The notes beneath the pieces are model-generated. The model was not told the origin of the DNA. It did no database searches and saw nothing but the letters and a program-made list of their open reading frames with translations. Position numbers and translations under genes: made by a program. DNA of 64,000 nucleotides, taken from the NCBI RefSeq assembly GCF_023703375.1, contig NZ_JAMQGO010000009.1, positions 1-64,000 on the forward strand, written 5' to 3'. Position 1 is the first letter of the stretch. The number at the start of each line of letters is the position of its first letter. Origin of the DNA: Lutimaribacter degradans. GTDB taxonomy: Bacteria; Pseudomonadota; Alphaproteobacteria; Rhodobacterales; Rhodobacteraceae. Below are positions 34,256-42,878 of the stretch, one piece after another.

Positions 34256-34492
34256 CTATTTCCGCCAATGGGTCGGCACGATGATCAGCGCCCCGATAGA
34301 CGACAGGATCGCATCGAACCCCGCGCTGCCGAATTTCAGCCCGAACATGATGCGTACGAAATAGAACAGGAACGCGCCACCCACGCAAATGATGATGGAT
34401 TGCAGGTATCCGTTATGGGTAAACCCGGTCTTTTCCGCAGCGTAACCCACGATCCCCGCGATCACCACCGTGCCCATCAGCGTCGGAAACAT
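34256..34492 (-). CDS. Small glycine-rich membrane protein, GlsB-like
   Basis: This 78-residue protein has three hydrophobic segments (LMGTVVIAGIVGYAAEKTG, LQSIIICVGGAFLFYFV, GFDAILSSIGALIIV). Gene size and position beside another GlsB/YeaQ-type gene suggest the same family, although the glycine pattern is less regular. It begins 4 bases after the fmt stop, so it is likely on the fmt message. The longer frame upstream overlaps fmt and is rejected. Confidence 0.65.
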   Translation of the reverse strand: MFPTLMGTVVIAGIVGYAAEKTGFTHNGYLQSIIICVGGAFLFYFVRIMFGLKFGSAGFDAILSSIGALIIVPTHWRK

Positions 34493-34496
34493 GCCG

Positions 34497-35408
34497 TCAC
34501 TCTCCCAACCGGGTGCCCTTCGGCACCGCCCTGCCGCGCAGCGCCTCGGCCACGTCCTGCGCCGCGCGCCCCGCGCGTTGCACCCGCGTGATCTGCACCG
34601 CGCCGTCGCCGCAGGCCACGCGCAGCCCGTCATCAAGCGTCTCGCCCGCGCTACCCTGCCCGTCGGCCAGCCGGCTCGCAAGCAGTTTCACCCGCTCACC
34701 CTCGATCAGCGTCCAGGCCCCGGGAAAGGGCGACAGGCCGCGTATCTGGCGATCGACCTCGACGGCGGGACGGGTCCAGTCGATCACGGCCTCGGCCTTG
34801 TCTATCTTGGCGGCATAGGTCACGCCCTTGGCGGGCTGCGGCTCGGGCTGCAAGTCGTCCAGCCGCGCCAGCGCCTCGACGATAAGCCGCGCGCCCATCG
34901 CGCTCAGCCGGTCATGCAACTGGCCGGTGGTCTCTTCCCCCCCGATCTCGGTGGCCTCGCGCAACAAGACGGGCCCGGTATCCAGGCCGGCTTCCATCTG
35001 CATGATGCAAATACCAGTCTCGTGATCGCCCGCCATGATCGCACGGTGAATTGGGGCCGCCCCGCGCCAGCGCGGCAACAGGCTGGCATGAATGTTCAGG
35101 CAGCCATGCGCGGGCGCCTCCAACACCGCCTGCGGCAGGATCAGCCCATAGGCCACCACCACCGCCACATCCGCCTCAAGCGCGGCGAACGCCGCCTGTT
35201 GATCGGCATCTTTCAGGCTGGTGGGGTGGCGCACGTCCAACCCCAGGTCCATCGCGCGGGCATGGACAGGAGCCGGGCGATCCTTCTTGCCGCGACCGGC
35301 GGGGCGCGGCGGCTGGCAATAGACGGCCGCCACCTCGTGCCCGGCCGTCACCAGTGCCTCGAGCACCGGCACCGAGAACTCGGGCGTTCCCATGAAAATC
35401 AAGCGCAT
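34497..35408 (-). CDS. fmt: Methionyl-tRNA formyltransferase
   Basis: This 303-residue enzyme transfers the formyl group from 10-formyl-THF to initiator Met-tRNA. The N-terminal Rossmann domain has [19 protein letters not shown], the catalytic block [38 protein letters not shown] (Asn-His-Asp type centre), and [16 protein letters not shown]. The C-terminal OB-like domain has [10 protein letters not shown]. The ATG at 35408 takes its ribosome site (AGAGGAAG) from the end of a dispersed intergenic repeat. Downstream of three deformylase genes on the same strand, the usual def-fmt pairing. Confidence 0.95.
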   Translation of the reverse strand: MRLIFMGTPEFSVPVLEALVTAGHEVAAVYCQPPRPAGRGKKDRPAPVHARAMDLGLDVRHPTSLKDADQQAAFAALEADVAVVVAYGLILPQAVLEAPAHGCLNIHASLLPRWRGAAPIHRAIMAGDHETGICIMQMEAGLDTGPVLLREATEIGGEETTGQLHDRLSAMGARLIVEALARLDDLQPEPQPAKGVTYAAKIDKAEAVIDWTRPAVEVDRQIRGLSPFPGAWTLIEGERVKLLASRLADGQGSAGETLDDGLRVACGDGAVQITRVQRAGRAAQDVAEALRGRAVPKGTRLGE

Positions 35409-35410
35409 AT

Positions 35411-35467
35411 CCGCTTCCTCTTGCCCAAAATACCCCGGGGAGCGCGAGGGGCTGGCCCCTCGCTCCC
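35411..35467 (-). repeat. Dispersed intergenic hairpin repeat, copy C, supplying the fmt ribosome site
   Basis: On the minus strand: GCGAGGGG-N4-CCCCTCGC (arms at 35444-35451 and 35456-35463), then GCTCCCCGGGGTATTT and GGCAAGAGGAAG. The final AGAGGAAG lies at ribosome-site distance from the fmt ATG. The hairpin core is identical to copy A at 963. Confidence 0.75.
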
Positions 35468-35484
35468 GCATGCAACCAGCCAGG

Positions 35485-35982
35485 TCATCGCCCGCCTTTC
35501 CTGGCCTTTCTCAGCAACATGTCGCGTTTCACCTTGCTCAGCCGGTCAAAATACATCCGCCCGTCCAGGTGATCGATCTGGTGCTGCACGCTGGTGGCCC
35601 AAAGCCCGACGAAATCCCGCTGGTCGGGCGCGCCTTCTGCGTTCAGAAAGGCCACCGTCACCGCGCGCGGGCGGCTGATTTTCGCGGACACCCCCGGCAG
35701 GTTCGGGCTGGCCTCTTCATGATCGCGAAGTTGCACGCTCGCATGCAGGATCTCGGGGTTTGCCATGCGCACGGGCTGGCCGCGTTCGGCGCTGGCATCG
35801 ACCACCACCAGCCGCAGCCCGATCCCGATCTGCGGGGCCGCCAGGCCCACGCCCGGCATCGCCTCCATCGTGTCGATCATGTCGTCCCAGGTCGCGCGCA
35901 TCTCATCGGTGATGTCGTCAACAGGGGCGGCCGGCATGCGTAGGCGCTTGTCAGGCCAAGGGATGCAACGGCGAACGGTCAT
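35485..35982 (-). CDS. Peptide deformylase-like protein lacking key catalytic residues
   Basis: This 165-residue member of the polypeptide deformylase fold keeps motif 1 ([10 protein letters not shown], residues 44-53) but is altered in the other two. Motif 2, normally EGCLS with a metal-binding Cys, reads EASPN, so the Cys aligns with Ser92. Motif 3, normally HExxDH with the catalytic Glu, reads HQIDH (134-138). It probably cannot deformylate in the usual way. The start shares ATGA with the stop of the upstream intact def gene. It may be a regulatory, binding or new-function paralogue, kept in frame and full length. Confidence 0.82.
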   Translation of the reverse strand: MTVRRCIPWPDKRLRMPAAPVDDITDEMRATWDDMIDTMEAMPGVGLAAPQIGIGLRLVVVDASAERGQPVRMANPEILHASVQLRDHEEASPNLPGVSAKISRPRAVTVAFLNAEGAPDQRDFVGLWATSVQHQIDHLDGRMYFDRLSKVKRDMLLRKARKGGR

Positions 35983-36476
35983 GGCTGGCCCGCGTAATCG
36001 GCTTCCAGCGCGGCGCGCAGATCGGGCGCCAGCCGGTCGAACGTCACGCGCCCTTCCAGGTGGTCGAACTCGTGCTGGGCGCAGCGCGCCTCGAACCCGT
36101 CCAGCCGCCGTTCCTGAACGGCGCCGGCCAGGTCGGTCCAGCGCATCACCACCCAATCGGGCCGCACAACGGGGGTAACCACACCGGGAATCGACAAGCA
36201 GCCCTCGTCGCCCGTGCTTTCGGTCTCGGCGCTGTCGATGATTTCGGGGTTTATGCAAAGCTCGGGCGTCATGTCGCCCTCTTTCCAACCGCAATCCATT
36301 ACGAACAACCGCTTCATGACGCCAATTTGCGGCGCAGCCAGCCCTCGGCCCGGGGCCGCGTACATGGTTTCGAACATGTCCGTCACCAGTTCTTCAAGCG
36401 CCTCGTCCGGTGCGACCGGATCGCAGGGCCGCGACAGGCGTGGATCGGGCCAGCGCAGGATGGGCAGAACGCTCAC
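35979..36476 (-). CDS. Peptide deformylase (middle copy)
   Basis: This 165-residue deformylase retains all three motifs: [18 protein letters not shown] (metal Cys) and QHEFDHL (catalytic Glu, metal His pair). It removes the N-formyl group from nascent proteins. The start is GTG at 36476, overlapping the previous def stop as GTGA. Its own stop overlaps the start of the degenerate third copy as ATGA. The tail (RRLDGFEARCAQHEFDH) has Cys two residues before the His motif, as is common. It is diverged from its neighbour at 36473, so the pair may differ in substrate range or metal. Confidence 0.9.
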   Translation of the reverse strand: MSVLPILRWPDPRLSRPCDPVAPDEALEELVTDMFETMYAAPGRGLAAPQIGVMKRLFVMDCGWKEGDMTPELCINPEIIDSAETESTGDEGCLSIPGVVTPVVRPDWVVMRWTDLAGAVQERRLDGFEARCAQHEFDHLEGRVTFDRLAPDLRAALEADYAGQP

Positions 36477-36991
36477 GCCCTGGCCTGCTCGCGCTTGAGC
36501 TTTTGCATCTTGCGCGTGATCATCTGCCGCTTGAGCGGCTTTAGATGGTCAATGAAAAGCTTGCCGTTCAGGTGGTCGATCTCGTGCTGGACGCAGGTCG
36601 CCCACAGTTCGGCGAAATCTTCCTGCTGCTCGTTGCCGTTACGGTCGATCCAGCGCACCGTCACCTCGGCGGGGCGGGTCACGTCGGCATATTGATCGGG
36701 GATCGACAGGCAGCCCTCTTCATAGACGTTCAGATCGTCCGAGGCGGCCACGACCTCGGGGTTGAACATAACCAGCGGGCGCGGCGTCGCGCCCTCGTCC
36801 TTGACGCAATCGAGCACGATCAGACGCTCAAGCACACCCACTTGCGGCGCAGCCAGGCCGATTCCCGGCGCATCGTACATGGTTTCCAGCATGTCATCGG
36901 CCAGCATGCGCAGGTCGTCCGACAGGTCGGGCACGGGCGCGCAGACCTTTTTCAGCCGCGGGTCGGGGTGTATGAGAATGGGCCGTTTCAT
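36473..36991 (-). CDS. def: Peptide deformylase (first, most canonical copy)
   Basis: This 172-residue deformylase has all motifs: GIGLAAPQVG, EGCLSIPDQYADVTRP and VQHEIDHLNG, followed by a basic C-terminal helix (KPLKRQMITRKMQKLKREQ) typical of alphaproteobacterial Def. The ATG at 36991 has no ribosome site. A promoter-like pair (TTGCGC / TAAATC) places transcription start next to it, suggesting leaderless translation. It heads the chain of three def genes joined by 4-base overlaps, with fmt following about 76 bases after the third. Confidence 0.93.
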   Translation of the reverse strand: MKRPILIHPDPRLKKVCAPVPDLSDDLRMLADDMLETMYDAPGIGLAAPQVGVLERLIVLDCVKDEGATPRPLVMFNPEVVAASDDLNVYEEGCLSIPDQYADVTRPAEVTVRWIDRNGNEQQEDFAELWATCVQHEIDHLNGKLFIDHLKPLKRQMITRKMQKLKREQARA

Positions 36992-36998
36992 GGGCTGG

Positions 36999-37027
36999 GA
37001 TTTAGGGCAGCCCGGCGCAGGGCGCAA
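36999..37027 (-). promoter_or_regulatory. Promoter of the def operon, possibly leaderless
   Basis: Read leftward TTGCGC (37022-37027) and TAAATC (36999-37004) are 17 bases apart. Start would fall at or within a base or two of the def ATG (36991), which lacks a ribosome site. Confidence 0.4.
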
Positions 37028-37250
37028 TGGGCCAATGGTTTCGCCGCAAGTGTGAAGGCAGAAGGGTCACAAAAACAACACCCTGTCTTGGCGGCGCTTT
37101 ATGGAACATTCTCCCATTTCGGGAATATTACGTGGAACTTGCTTCCATTTTTGCGCCAAATGTCGGAAATACAGCCTATCACACCGGGCGCCCTACCGCT
37201 TTGCCGCGCCGGTGGCTAGTCTTTGCACAAACGCGACCAGGGAGACAGGG

Positions 37251-38420
37251 ATGAGCTTTGACGACATCATCGACCGACACGGCACCCATTCTGTGAAATG
37301 GGACATGATGGAAAAGATTTTCGGCGTACCGGCCGAGGATGGTATTCCCATGTGGGTGGCCGATATGGATTTTCGCGCGCCCGATTGCATCCAGAACGCG
37401 GTGCAGAAAATGCGCGATCACGGCATCTACGGGTATTACGGCGATGACGCGTCGTACCGCGCGGCCATCTGCTGGTGGATGGAAAACCGCCACGGGTGGC
37501 AGGTTCAGCCCGAATGGATCTTTACCACCCACGGCCTGGTGAACGGCACCGCGATGTGCGTCGACACCTTTACCCAACCGGGTGACGGCGTGGTGCTGAC
37601 AACGCCTGTCTACCATGCATTCGCAAAGGTCATCAAAGCCAACAACCGCCGCGTCATCGAATGTGACCTCGTGAACAACGACGGCCGTTATGAAATGGAT
37701 TTCGAGGCCTGGGACGCCCAGATGGACGGGTCGGCGCGCATGTTCATCCTGTGCTCGCCCCACAACCCGGGCGGCCGGGTCTGGACGCAGGCCGAACTGG
37801 AGGGCGTCGCCGATTTCTGCCGCCGGCACGACCTGATCCTGGTATCAGACGAAATACACCATGATCTCGTGTTCCCCGGCCAGAAACACACGCCCATGGC
37901 CCTGATCGACGGAATCGAGGATCGGCTGCTCATGATGTCGGCCACCACCAAGACCTTCAACATCGCCGGCAGCCATTCTGGCAACGTGATCATCCCCGAC
38001 GAAAAACTGCGCGAGAAATTCCACGCGCGGATGATGGGGCTGGGCCTGTCGCCCAACTCGTTCGGGCTGTTCATGGCCGAGGCCGCCTATTCCCCCGAGG
38101 GCGCGGCATGGGTCGATGACCTGGTGGCTTATCTCGATGGCAACCGCAAACTGTTCGACGCGGGCGTGGCAAAGATTCCGGGGGTGAAATCCATGCCCCT
38201 CGAGGCGACCTACCTGGCCTGGGTCGATTTCGCGGACACCGGCATGAGCCGCGAAGATTTCACCGCCCGAGTCGAGCGTGACGCGCGTATCGCAGTGAAT
38301 TACGGCACCGACTTCGGTTCGGGCGGAAACAGTTTCCTTAGGTTCAACCTGGCGACGCCGCGGCCGTTGATTGAACAGGCGGTGGAGCGGCTGCAAAAAG
38401 CCTTTGCCGACTTGCAATAA
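37251..38420 (+). CDS. PatB/MalY-type aminotransferase (C-S lyase family)
   Basis: This 389-residue class I/II PLP enzyme begins MSFDDIIDRHGTHSVKWDMMEKIFG, with MWVADMDFRAPDCIQNAVQ, typical of the MalY/PatB cystathionine beta-lyase group. Cofactor motifs: CSPHNPGGRVWTQAEL, LVSDEIHHDLVFPG, and the lysine in SATTKTFNIAGSHSGN. It probably cleaves cystathionine or other cysteine S-conjugates to pyruvate, ammonia and a thiol. The start at 37251 follows GGGAGACAGGG. It stands alone with a convergent hairpin after it (38487). The true substrate is not deducible. Confidence 0.87.
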   Translation: MSFDDIIDRHGTHSVKWDMMEKIFGVPAEDGIPMWVADMDFRAPDCIQNAVQKMRDHGIYGYYGDDASYRAAICWWMENRHGWQVQPEWIFTTHGLVNGTAMCVDTFTQPGDGVVLTTPVYHAFAKVIKANNRRVIECDLVNNDGRYEMDFEAWDAQMDGSARMFILCSPHNPGGRVWTQAELEGVADFCRRHDLILVSDEIHHDLVFPGQKHTPMALIDGIEDRLLMMSATTKTFNIAGSHSGNVIIPDEKLREKFHARMMGLGLSPNSFGLFMAEAAYSPEGAAWVDDLVAYLDGNRKLFDAGVAKIPGVKSMPLEATYLAWVDFADTGMSREDFTARVERDARIAVNYGTDFGSGGNSFLRFNLATPRPLIEQAVERLQKAFADLQ

Positions 38421-38486
38421 AAGCTGTCGAATCCCCCAGATATGCGCCACCTGCTTGCCCGGGTGTGCGCAGCGAAAACCACGCAA

Positions 38487-38508
38487 GAAGCGGCCAAGCG
38501 GCCGCTTC
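38487..38508. terminator. Hairpin between convergent genes
   Basis: GAAGCGGCC (38487-38495), 4-base loop, GGCCGCTTC (38500-38508), 66 bases after the PatB stop and 11 before the convergent hypothetical gene. No T-tract, so possibly a rho-assisted or weak terminator. Confidence 0.5.
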
Positions 38509-38518
38509 GCCACCCAAA

Positions 38519-38878
38519 TCACTCGGGCGTGTCGTGGGCCAGCAATGCAACCGGCGCGTTTTCGGCCCGGGCGAAATCCAATGGCTGCTCGGTGCTGATT
38601 TCGGTCATGCGCTTGTAATCGTATCGGGTTTCACCGTCCTCTTCGGCCGCGGCGACGATCAGGCAGCGGCGCAAATGCACTGCCCCATCGTAAAGATCCA
38701 CCAGACCGCGCAGCAGGGGCACTTGCTCCGGATCGACGGAAAAGCCGTTATCCCACGTCCGCAGCACCGGATGGCGCGTGCCATCCACCTCGACCCGTAG
38801 CCGGTTGCGTTTGCGTGCAGCCTGCCGGCGCGCGGCGTCCAACCCGGCCTGAACGTCCTTGGGCAAAAATGTCGACAT
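38519..38878 (-). CDS. Conserved hypothetical protein
   Basis: This 119-residue soluble protein begins MSTFLPKDVQAGLDAARRQAARKRNRLRVEVDG, a basic helix followed by beta strands. It then has HPVLRTWDNGFSVDPEQVPLLRGLVDLYDGAVHLRRCLIVAAAEEDGETRYDYKRMTEI. The ATG at 38878 has an AGGGGATT site. The mid-part resembles proteins seen in many Rhodobacterales without assigned function. No signal peptide or membrane segment. A nucleic-acid contact through the Arg/Lys-rich start is possible but only a guess. Confidence 0.7.
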   Translation of the reverse strand: MSTFLPKDVQAGLDAARRQAARKRNRLRVEVDGTRHPVLRTWDNGFSVDPEQVPLLRGLVDLYDGAVHLRRCLIVAAAEEDGETRYDYKRMTEISTEQPLDFARAENAPVALLAHDTPE

Positions 38879-38956
38879 GAGAATCCCCTGCTACCAGTCA
38901 CCTAGCATGACCTGCCAAAGCTTCACGTCAAGTAAATGACAAAAACAAAAATGCCT

Positions 38957-39781
38957 TCAGGTCGGGCTCACCCCAAGTATCCACCCCTCGTCTTGGCATA
39001 CGCGTGCCGGCTGCGCCAAGGGCACCTCCAGCGCGGCGAGCAGGTGCCCCGTCCCATCCCACGCAGCCAACCTTTCGGCGGTCTGGCGCACCTGCTCGGC
39101 ATCGCGTATTTGCCCGACCGGCACGGTTAGCGGCCAGAGCGAGGGGAACACCTCGGCCAGCACGATGCCTGAAGTGCCGGGCCATTCGAAGGGCCAGACC
39201 GCCGCGCCGGTGGCGTGCCGCAAACGCTCCAGCATGGCGATGCCCGTCAGGGCCTGCCCGCCGACCGACCCTGCGCCGGAAAGTTTCCATACCTCCTGCG
39301 CGCCGGGTGCCAGCGCATCGCAGATACGGCGGTTCTCCGGCAACGCGGTTCCCCAGCCACCCGGCTTCTTGCGGGGCAGGCCGGGGATATCGCGTTGCAA
39401 CCCGTTGCCCCAGAACGGCCCCGGCGCATCGAACAGCGCGTTCAGTGCGCCACCCACGTCGAATCGGTTGTTGGCGTTCTTCGCTCCGTCCACGATTCGC
39501 GCAGCCAGCGCCGACCAGACCGACCGCCACCCAGCCGCCCCCAGTCGCGCCGACAAGCCCGGCGGATAACCAAAGGCGAAATCGAACCCCGCAAGCACCC
39601 GCCGGCCTGCAGCTTGCTCATCCAGCAAAAGGTGCCGCAGCGCATCCTCGGCCTCGGCCCGCGTGGGCGGGTTGTGCTGGTTCAGCCCGCCATCGCGCAG
39701 CACCGCCAGCCAGATGCTATCTGCCCCGGTGCGAGGCGCGCCCGCGGCCGACCAATCCACCATCACGAAACTATCGAACAT
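38957..39781 (-). CDS. Conserved hypothetical protein, possibly RNase H-like fold
   Basis: This 274-residue soluble protein begins MFDSFVMVDWSAAGAPRTGADSIWLAVL, a beta-strand with Asp followed by Ser-Ala, reminiscent of RNase H-like folds. Later come RRVLAGFDFAFGYPPGLSARLG, a second strand with Asp, and SGAGSVGGQALTGIAMLERLR. Similar proteins in alphaproteobacteria have been loosely labelled molybdopterin-guanine dinucleotide related, with no basis visible here. The ATG at 39781 follows AAGGGGGCGGA. Upstream GTG 39799 is less likely. It is divergent from the glutathionyl-hydroquinone reductase gene. Function not assigned. Confidence 0.65.
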   Translation of the reverse strand: MFDSFVMVDWSAAGAPRTGADSIWLAVLRDGGLNQHNPPTRAEAEDALRHLLLDEQAAGRRVLAGFDFAFGYPPGLSARLGAAGWRSVWSALAARIVDGAKNANNRFDVGGALNALFDAPGPFWGNGLQRDIPGLPRKKPGGWGTALPENRRICDALAPGAQEVWKLSGAGSVGGQALTGIAMLERLRHATGAAVWPFEWPGTSGIVLAEVFPSLWPLTVPVGQIRDAEQVRQTAERLAAWDGTGHLLAALEVPLAQPARVCQDEGWILGVSPT

Positions 39782-39885
39782 TCCGCCCCCTTTGTGCACG
39801 CACGCAGCCTGGGTGCGCGCCTATCCCGGTTTGCGTGCGCGCCGCCAGCGCCTAACTTGCAAAGGAACAAGCAAAGGAGGCCGCA

Positions 39886-40860
39886 ATGGGCCAGTTGGTC
39901 AATGGCGAATGGCACGACACATGGTACGACACCTCGAAAACCGGGGGCAAATTCGTACGTTCGACCGCCGGTTTCCGCAACTGGATCACCCCGGATGGCA
40001 GTGCCGGCCCCTCGGGTGAGGGCGGCTTCAAGGCCGAGGCCGGGCGCTATCATCTTTACGTATCCTACGCCTGCCCTTGGGCACACCGCACGCTGATCTT
40101 TCGCAAGCTCAAGGGCTTGGAAGACATGATCGACGTTTCGGTGGTGCACCCCGACATGTTGTCGGATGGCTGGACGTTCGACACCGGGTTCGACGGCGCC
40201 ACCGGCGACCGGCTGTTCGACCTGCCGTTCATGCGCGACATTTACTTGCGTGCGAACCCGGAAATCTCGGGCCGCGTGACCGTGCCCGTCCTGTGGGACA
40301 AAGAGCGCGAAACCATCGTCTCGAACGAATCGGCCGAGATCATCCGCATGTTCAATTCGGCCTTCGACGGGTTGACCGGCAATACCGACGACTACTGGCC
40401 CGCCGATCTGCACGAGGCGATCGAACCAGTCAACGAGCGTATTTACGACACCGTCAACAACGGCGTCTACAAATCCGGTTTCGCAACCAGCCAACACGCC
40501 TATGACGAGGCGGTGAGCGCCCTGTTCGACAGCCTGGACTGGCTTGAAACCCGCCTGTCGGAAAACCGCTACCTGATGGGCGACCGCCTGACCGAGGCCG
40601 ACTGGCGCCTGTTCACGACGCTGATCCGGTTCGATCCGGTCTATCACGGGCACTTCAAATGCAACCGCCGCCGCCTGGTCGACTATCCCAACCTCTGGGC
40701 CTATACGCGCGAGTTGTACCAATGGCCCGGCGTGGCCGAGACAGTGCATTTCGACCATATCACGCGCCATTATCACTATAGCCACGACACGATTAACCCG
40801 TATCGGATCATCCCGATCGGGCCCGAACTGGACTATGATGAACCACATGGGCGCGGATAA
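39886..40860 (+). CDS. S-glutathionyl-hydroquinone reductase (YqjG/ECM4 type)
   Basis: This 324-residue xi-class glutathione transferase would reduce glutathionyl-hydroquinones to free hydroquinones. The catalytic cysteine is in YACPWAHRTLIF (about residue 64). The GSH-binding thioredoxin half continues RVTVPVLWDKERETIVSNESAEIIRMF. The helical C-terminal half has YLMGDRLTEADWRLFTTLIRFDPVYHGHFKCNRR and a Tyr/His-rich tail. The start has AAAGGAGG. No quinone-degradation genes are adjacent, so a general detoxification role is likely. Confidence 0.93.
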   Translation: MGQLVNGEWHDTWYDTSKTGGKFVRSTAGFRNWITPDGSAGPSGEGGFKAEAGRYHLYVSYACPWAHRTLIFRKLKGLEDMIDVSVVHPDMLSDGWTFDTGFDGATGDRLFDLPFMRDIYLRANPEISGRVTVPVLWDKERETIVSNESAEIIRMFNSAFDGLTGNTDDYWPADLHEAIEPVNERIYDTVNNGVYKSGFATSQHAYDEAVSALFDSLDWLETRLSENRYLMGDRLTEADWRLFTTLIRFDPVYHGHFKCNRRRLVDYPNLWAYTRELYQWPGVAETVHFDHITRHYHYSHDTINPYRIIPIGPELDYDEPHGRG

Positions 40861-40920
40861 GCTCTTGTGATTCCCTAGGCTCTACGTTTCATGGGGAAAA
40901 GCCCATCATGACGCAAGCCC

Positions 40921-41925
40921 ATGACCCATGACCAGAAAACCCCGCGCGATCATGGTGGCGGCCTCGACGCCGCCATCACACGCTTTGGCGGCGCGCGGGC
41001 CGATTGGCTGGACCTGTCGACGGGCATAAACCCGGTGCCCTACCCTCTGCCAGTTCTTCCCGCCGACGCCTGGACGGCCCTGCCCGATCAAGCCGCCCAG
41101 CAGCGCCTGCGCGACGCCGCCAAAAAACACTGGCACGTGCCGGCGGGCGCACAGGTTCTGGCGGCGCCCGGCGCCTCGGCGCTGATCGCGCAATTGCCCC
41201 GGCTGGCGATGCCGGGCCGTGTGCATGTTCCGCACCCCACCTATAACGAACATGCCGCCGCCTTTCTCGCGCAGGGCTGGCAACTGGCCGACAGCACGGC
41301 AGGGGCCGATGCGCAGGTGATCGTTCACCCCAACAACCCCACCGGGCAATGGCACGACCCCGACTGCCTGACCGCACCGCTGGCCATCATCGACGAAAGC
41401 TTTGCCGACGTGGCCCCCGACCGCTCGCTCGTGGCGCAGGCCGCACGGCCCGGGCGCGTGGTTCTGAAAAGCTTTGGCAAGTTCTGGGGGCTGGCGGGGC
41501 TGCGGCTGGGATTTGCCATCGCGCGGCCCGAAACCATCGAACAACTGGCCGAGTGGCTGGGCCCCTGGCCCGTGTCTGGCCCGGCACTGGCAATCGGGAC
41601 GGCGGCACTCGACGACTCCGGCTGGGCATCCGGCACCCGTGCGCGCCTGAACGCGGACGCCGCATACCTTGATACGCTGATGCTGCGGGCGGGGGCGCGG
41701 TTGCACGGCGGAACATCGCTCTTTCGCCTCTACGAGGTGCCCGACGCCGCCCTATGGCAGGCCCATCTCGGCCATCACCACGTCTGGAGCCGCATATTTC
41801 CCTGGTCTGGCACGTTCATCCGCCTCGGCCTGCCCTGCCCCGACCGCTGGGCGCAACTGGAGCACGCCCTCGGGACGTTGTTGGGTGGGGCGATGCCGCA
41901 GGCGAGCGTCACACAACGTCCATGA
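40921..41925 (+). CDS. cobC: Threonine-phosphate decarboxylase (CobC), cobalamin side-chain synthesis
   Basis: This 334-residue class I-type PLP enzyme would decarboxylate L-threonine O-3-phosphate to (R)-1-aminopropan-2-ol phosphate for the cobalamin nucleotide loop. Motifs: [14 protein letters not shown] at the N-terminus, [21 protein letters not shown], and the PLP lysine in [18 protein letters not shown]. Its stop overlaps the start of cobD as ATGA, which supports the assignment. No cobalamin riboswitch was recognised in the short gap after the reductase gene. Confidence 0.9.
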   Translation: MTHDQKTPRDHGGGLDAAITRFGGARADWLDLSTGINPVPYPLPVLPADAWTALPDQAAQQRLRDAAKKHWHVPAGAQVLAAPGASALIAQLPRLAMPGRVHVPHPTYNEHAAAFLAQGWQLADSTAGADAQVIVHPNNPTGQWHDPDCLTAPLAIIDESFADVAPDRSLVAQAARPGRVVLKSFGKFWGLAGLRLGFAIARPETIEQLAEWLGPWPVSGPALAIGTAALDDSGWASGTRARLNADAAYLDTLMLRAGARLHGGTSLFRLYEVPDAALWQAHLGHHHVWSRIFPWSGTFIRLGLPCPDRWAQLEHALGTLLGGAMPQASVTQRP

Positions 41926-42818
41926 CCCTGACATTGGCCCTGATCCTCGACGCCCTGCTGGGCGAGCCCCGCTGGCTCTGGTCGCGCCTGCCGCATCCGG
42001 CCGTGTTGATGGGCCGCGCCGTGGGTTGGTGCGACGCGCGGCTGAACCGGGGTAACGCGCGGCGCCTGAAAGGTGTCGCCGCCTTGGCGCTGCTGGTTGC
42101 GGGCGCGGCACTGCTGGGCAGCGCGCTGGCCGCGCTTGGCCCAGTGGTCGAGGTAATCGTGACGGCCATCCTGCTGGCACAAAGATCTCTTGTGCAACAC
42201 GTCGCCGCCGTGGCTTCCGGCCTGCGCGCGGGCCTGCTGCAAGGGCGCGCCGCCGTTGCCATGATCGTCAGCCGCGACACCGCCACGATGGATGAAAGCG
42301 CCGTGGCCCGATCGGCCATCGAAAGCGCGGCGGAAAACCTTTCCGACGGGGTGATCGCCCCGGCATTCTGGTTCGCCGTCGGGGGCTTGCCCGGGCTCTT
42401 GATCTACAAGATCACCAGTACCGCCGACAGCATGGTGGGTTATCGCACGCCGCGACATGAACGGTTCGGGTGGGCGGCCGCGCGGTTCGATGACCTGCTG
42501 AACCTGGTCCCCGCGCGGCTGACCGCCTTGCTGATCGCCCTGCCCACCGGCCTTTTGCGCACCCTGCCCGCGATACGGCGCGATGCGCGGCTGCACCGTT
42601 CGCCTAATGCCGGCTGGCCCGAGGCCGCGATGGCCCGCGCGCTTGGCGTGGCATTGGCAGGTCCGCGCGCTTATGATGGCAAACCGCGCGATTTTCCCTG
42701 GGTGAACACGGATGGCCGACGCCCGCTGATGGCCAGCGATATCGACGCGGCGATCCGCGTGCTCTGGCTGGCCTGGGCCGTGGCGCTGGCACTTTGCGTC
42801 GGCCTAGCGATTGCATGA
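41922..42818 (+). CDS. cobD: Adenosylcobinamide-phosphate synthase (CobD/CbiB)
   Basis: This 298-residue inner-membrane protein has several hydrophobic segments. It carries the CbiB signatures [29 protein letters not shown] near the start and [42 protein letters not shown] in the middle. [41 protein letters not shown] follows, then [17 protein letters not shown] near the end. It joins aminopropanol phosphate to adenosylcobyric acid. Coupled to cobC by a 4-base overlap. The rest of the cobalamin pathway is outside the window. Confidence 0.92.
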   Translation: MTLTLALILDALLGEPRWLWSRLPHPAVLMGRAVGWCDARLNRGNARRLKGVAALALLVAGAALLGSALAALGPVVEVIVTAILLAQRSLVQHVAAVASGLRAGLLQGRAAVAMIVSRDTATMDESAVARSAIESAAENLSDGVIAPAFWFAVGGLPGLLIYKITSTADSMVGYRTPRHERFGWAAARFDDLLNLVPARLTALLIALPTGLLRTLPAIRRDARLHRSPNAGWPEAAMARALGVALAGPRAYDGKPRDFPWVNTDGRRPLMASDIDAAIRVLWLAWAVALALCVGLAIA

Positions 42819-42878
42819 TTTGCGTCGCTGGCGCGGGCTGATACTGTCAGTCTGACGCTATTGAACAGGACAGCATTG

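Noticed and set aside
40861..40920. Possible cobalamin riboswitch ahead of cobC
   Set aside because: Only 60 bases lie between genes, too short for a B12 riboswitch, and no B12-box-like sequence is visible.
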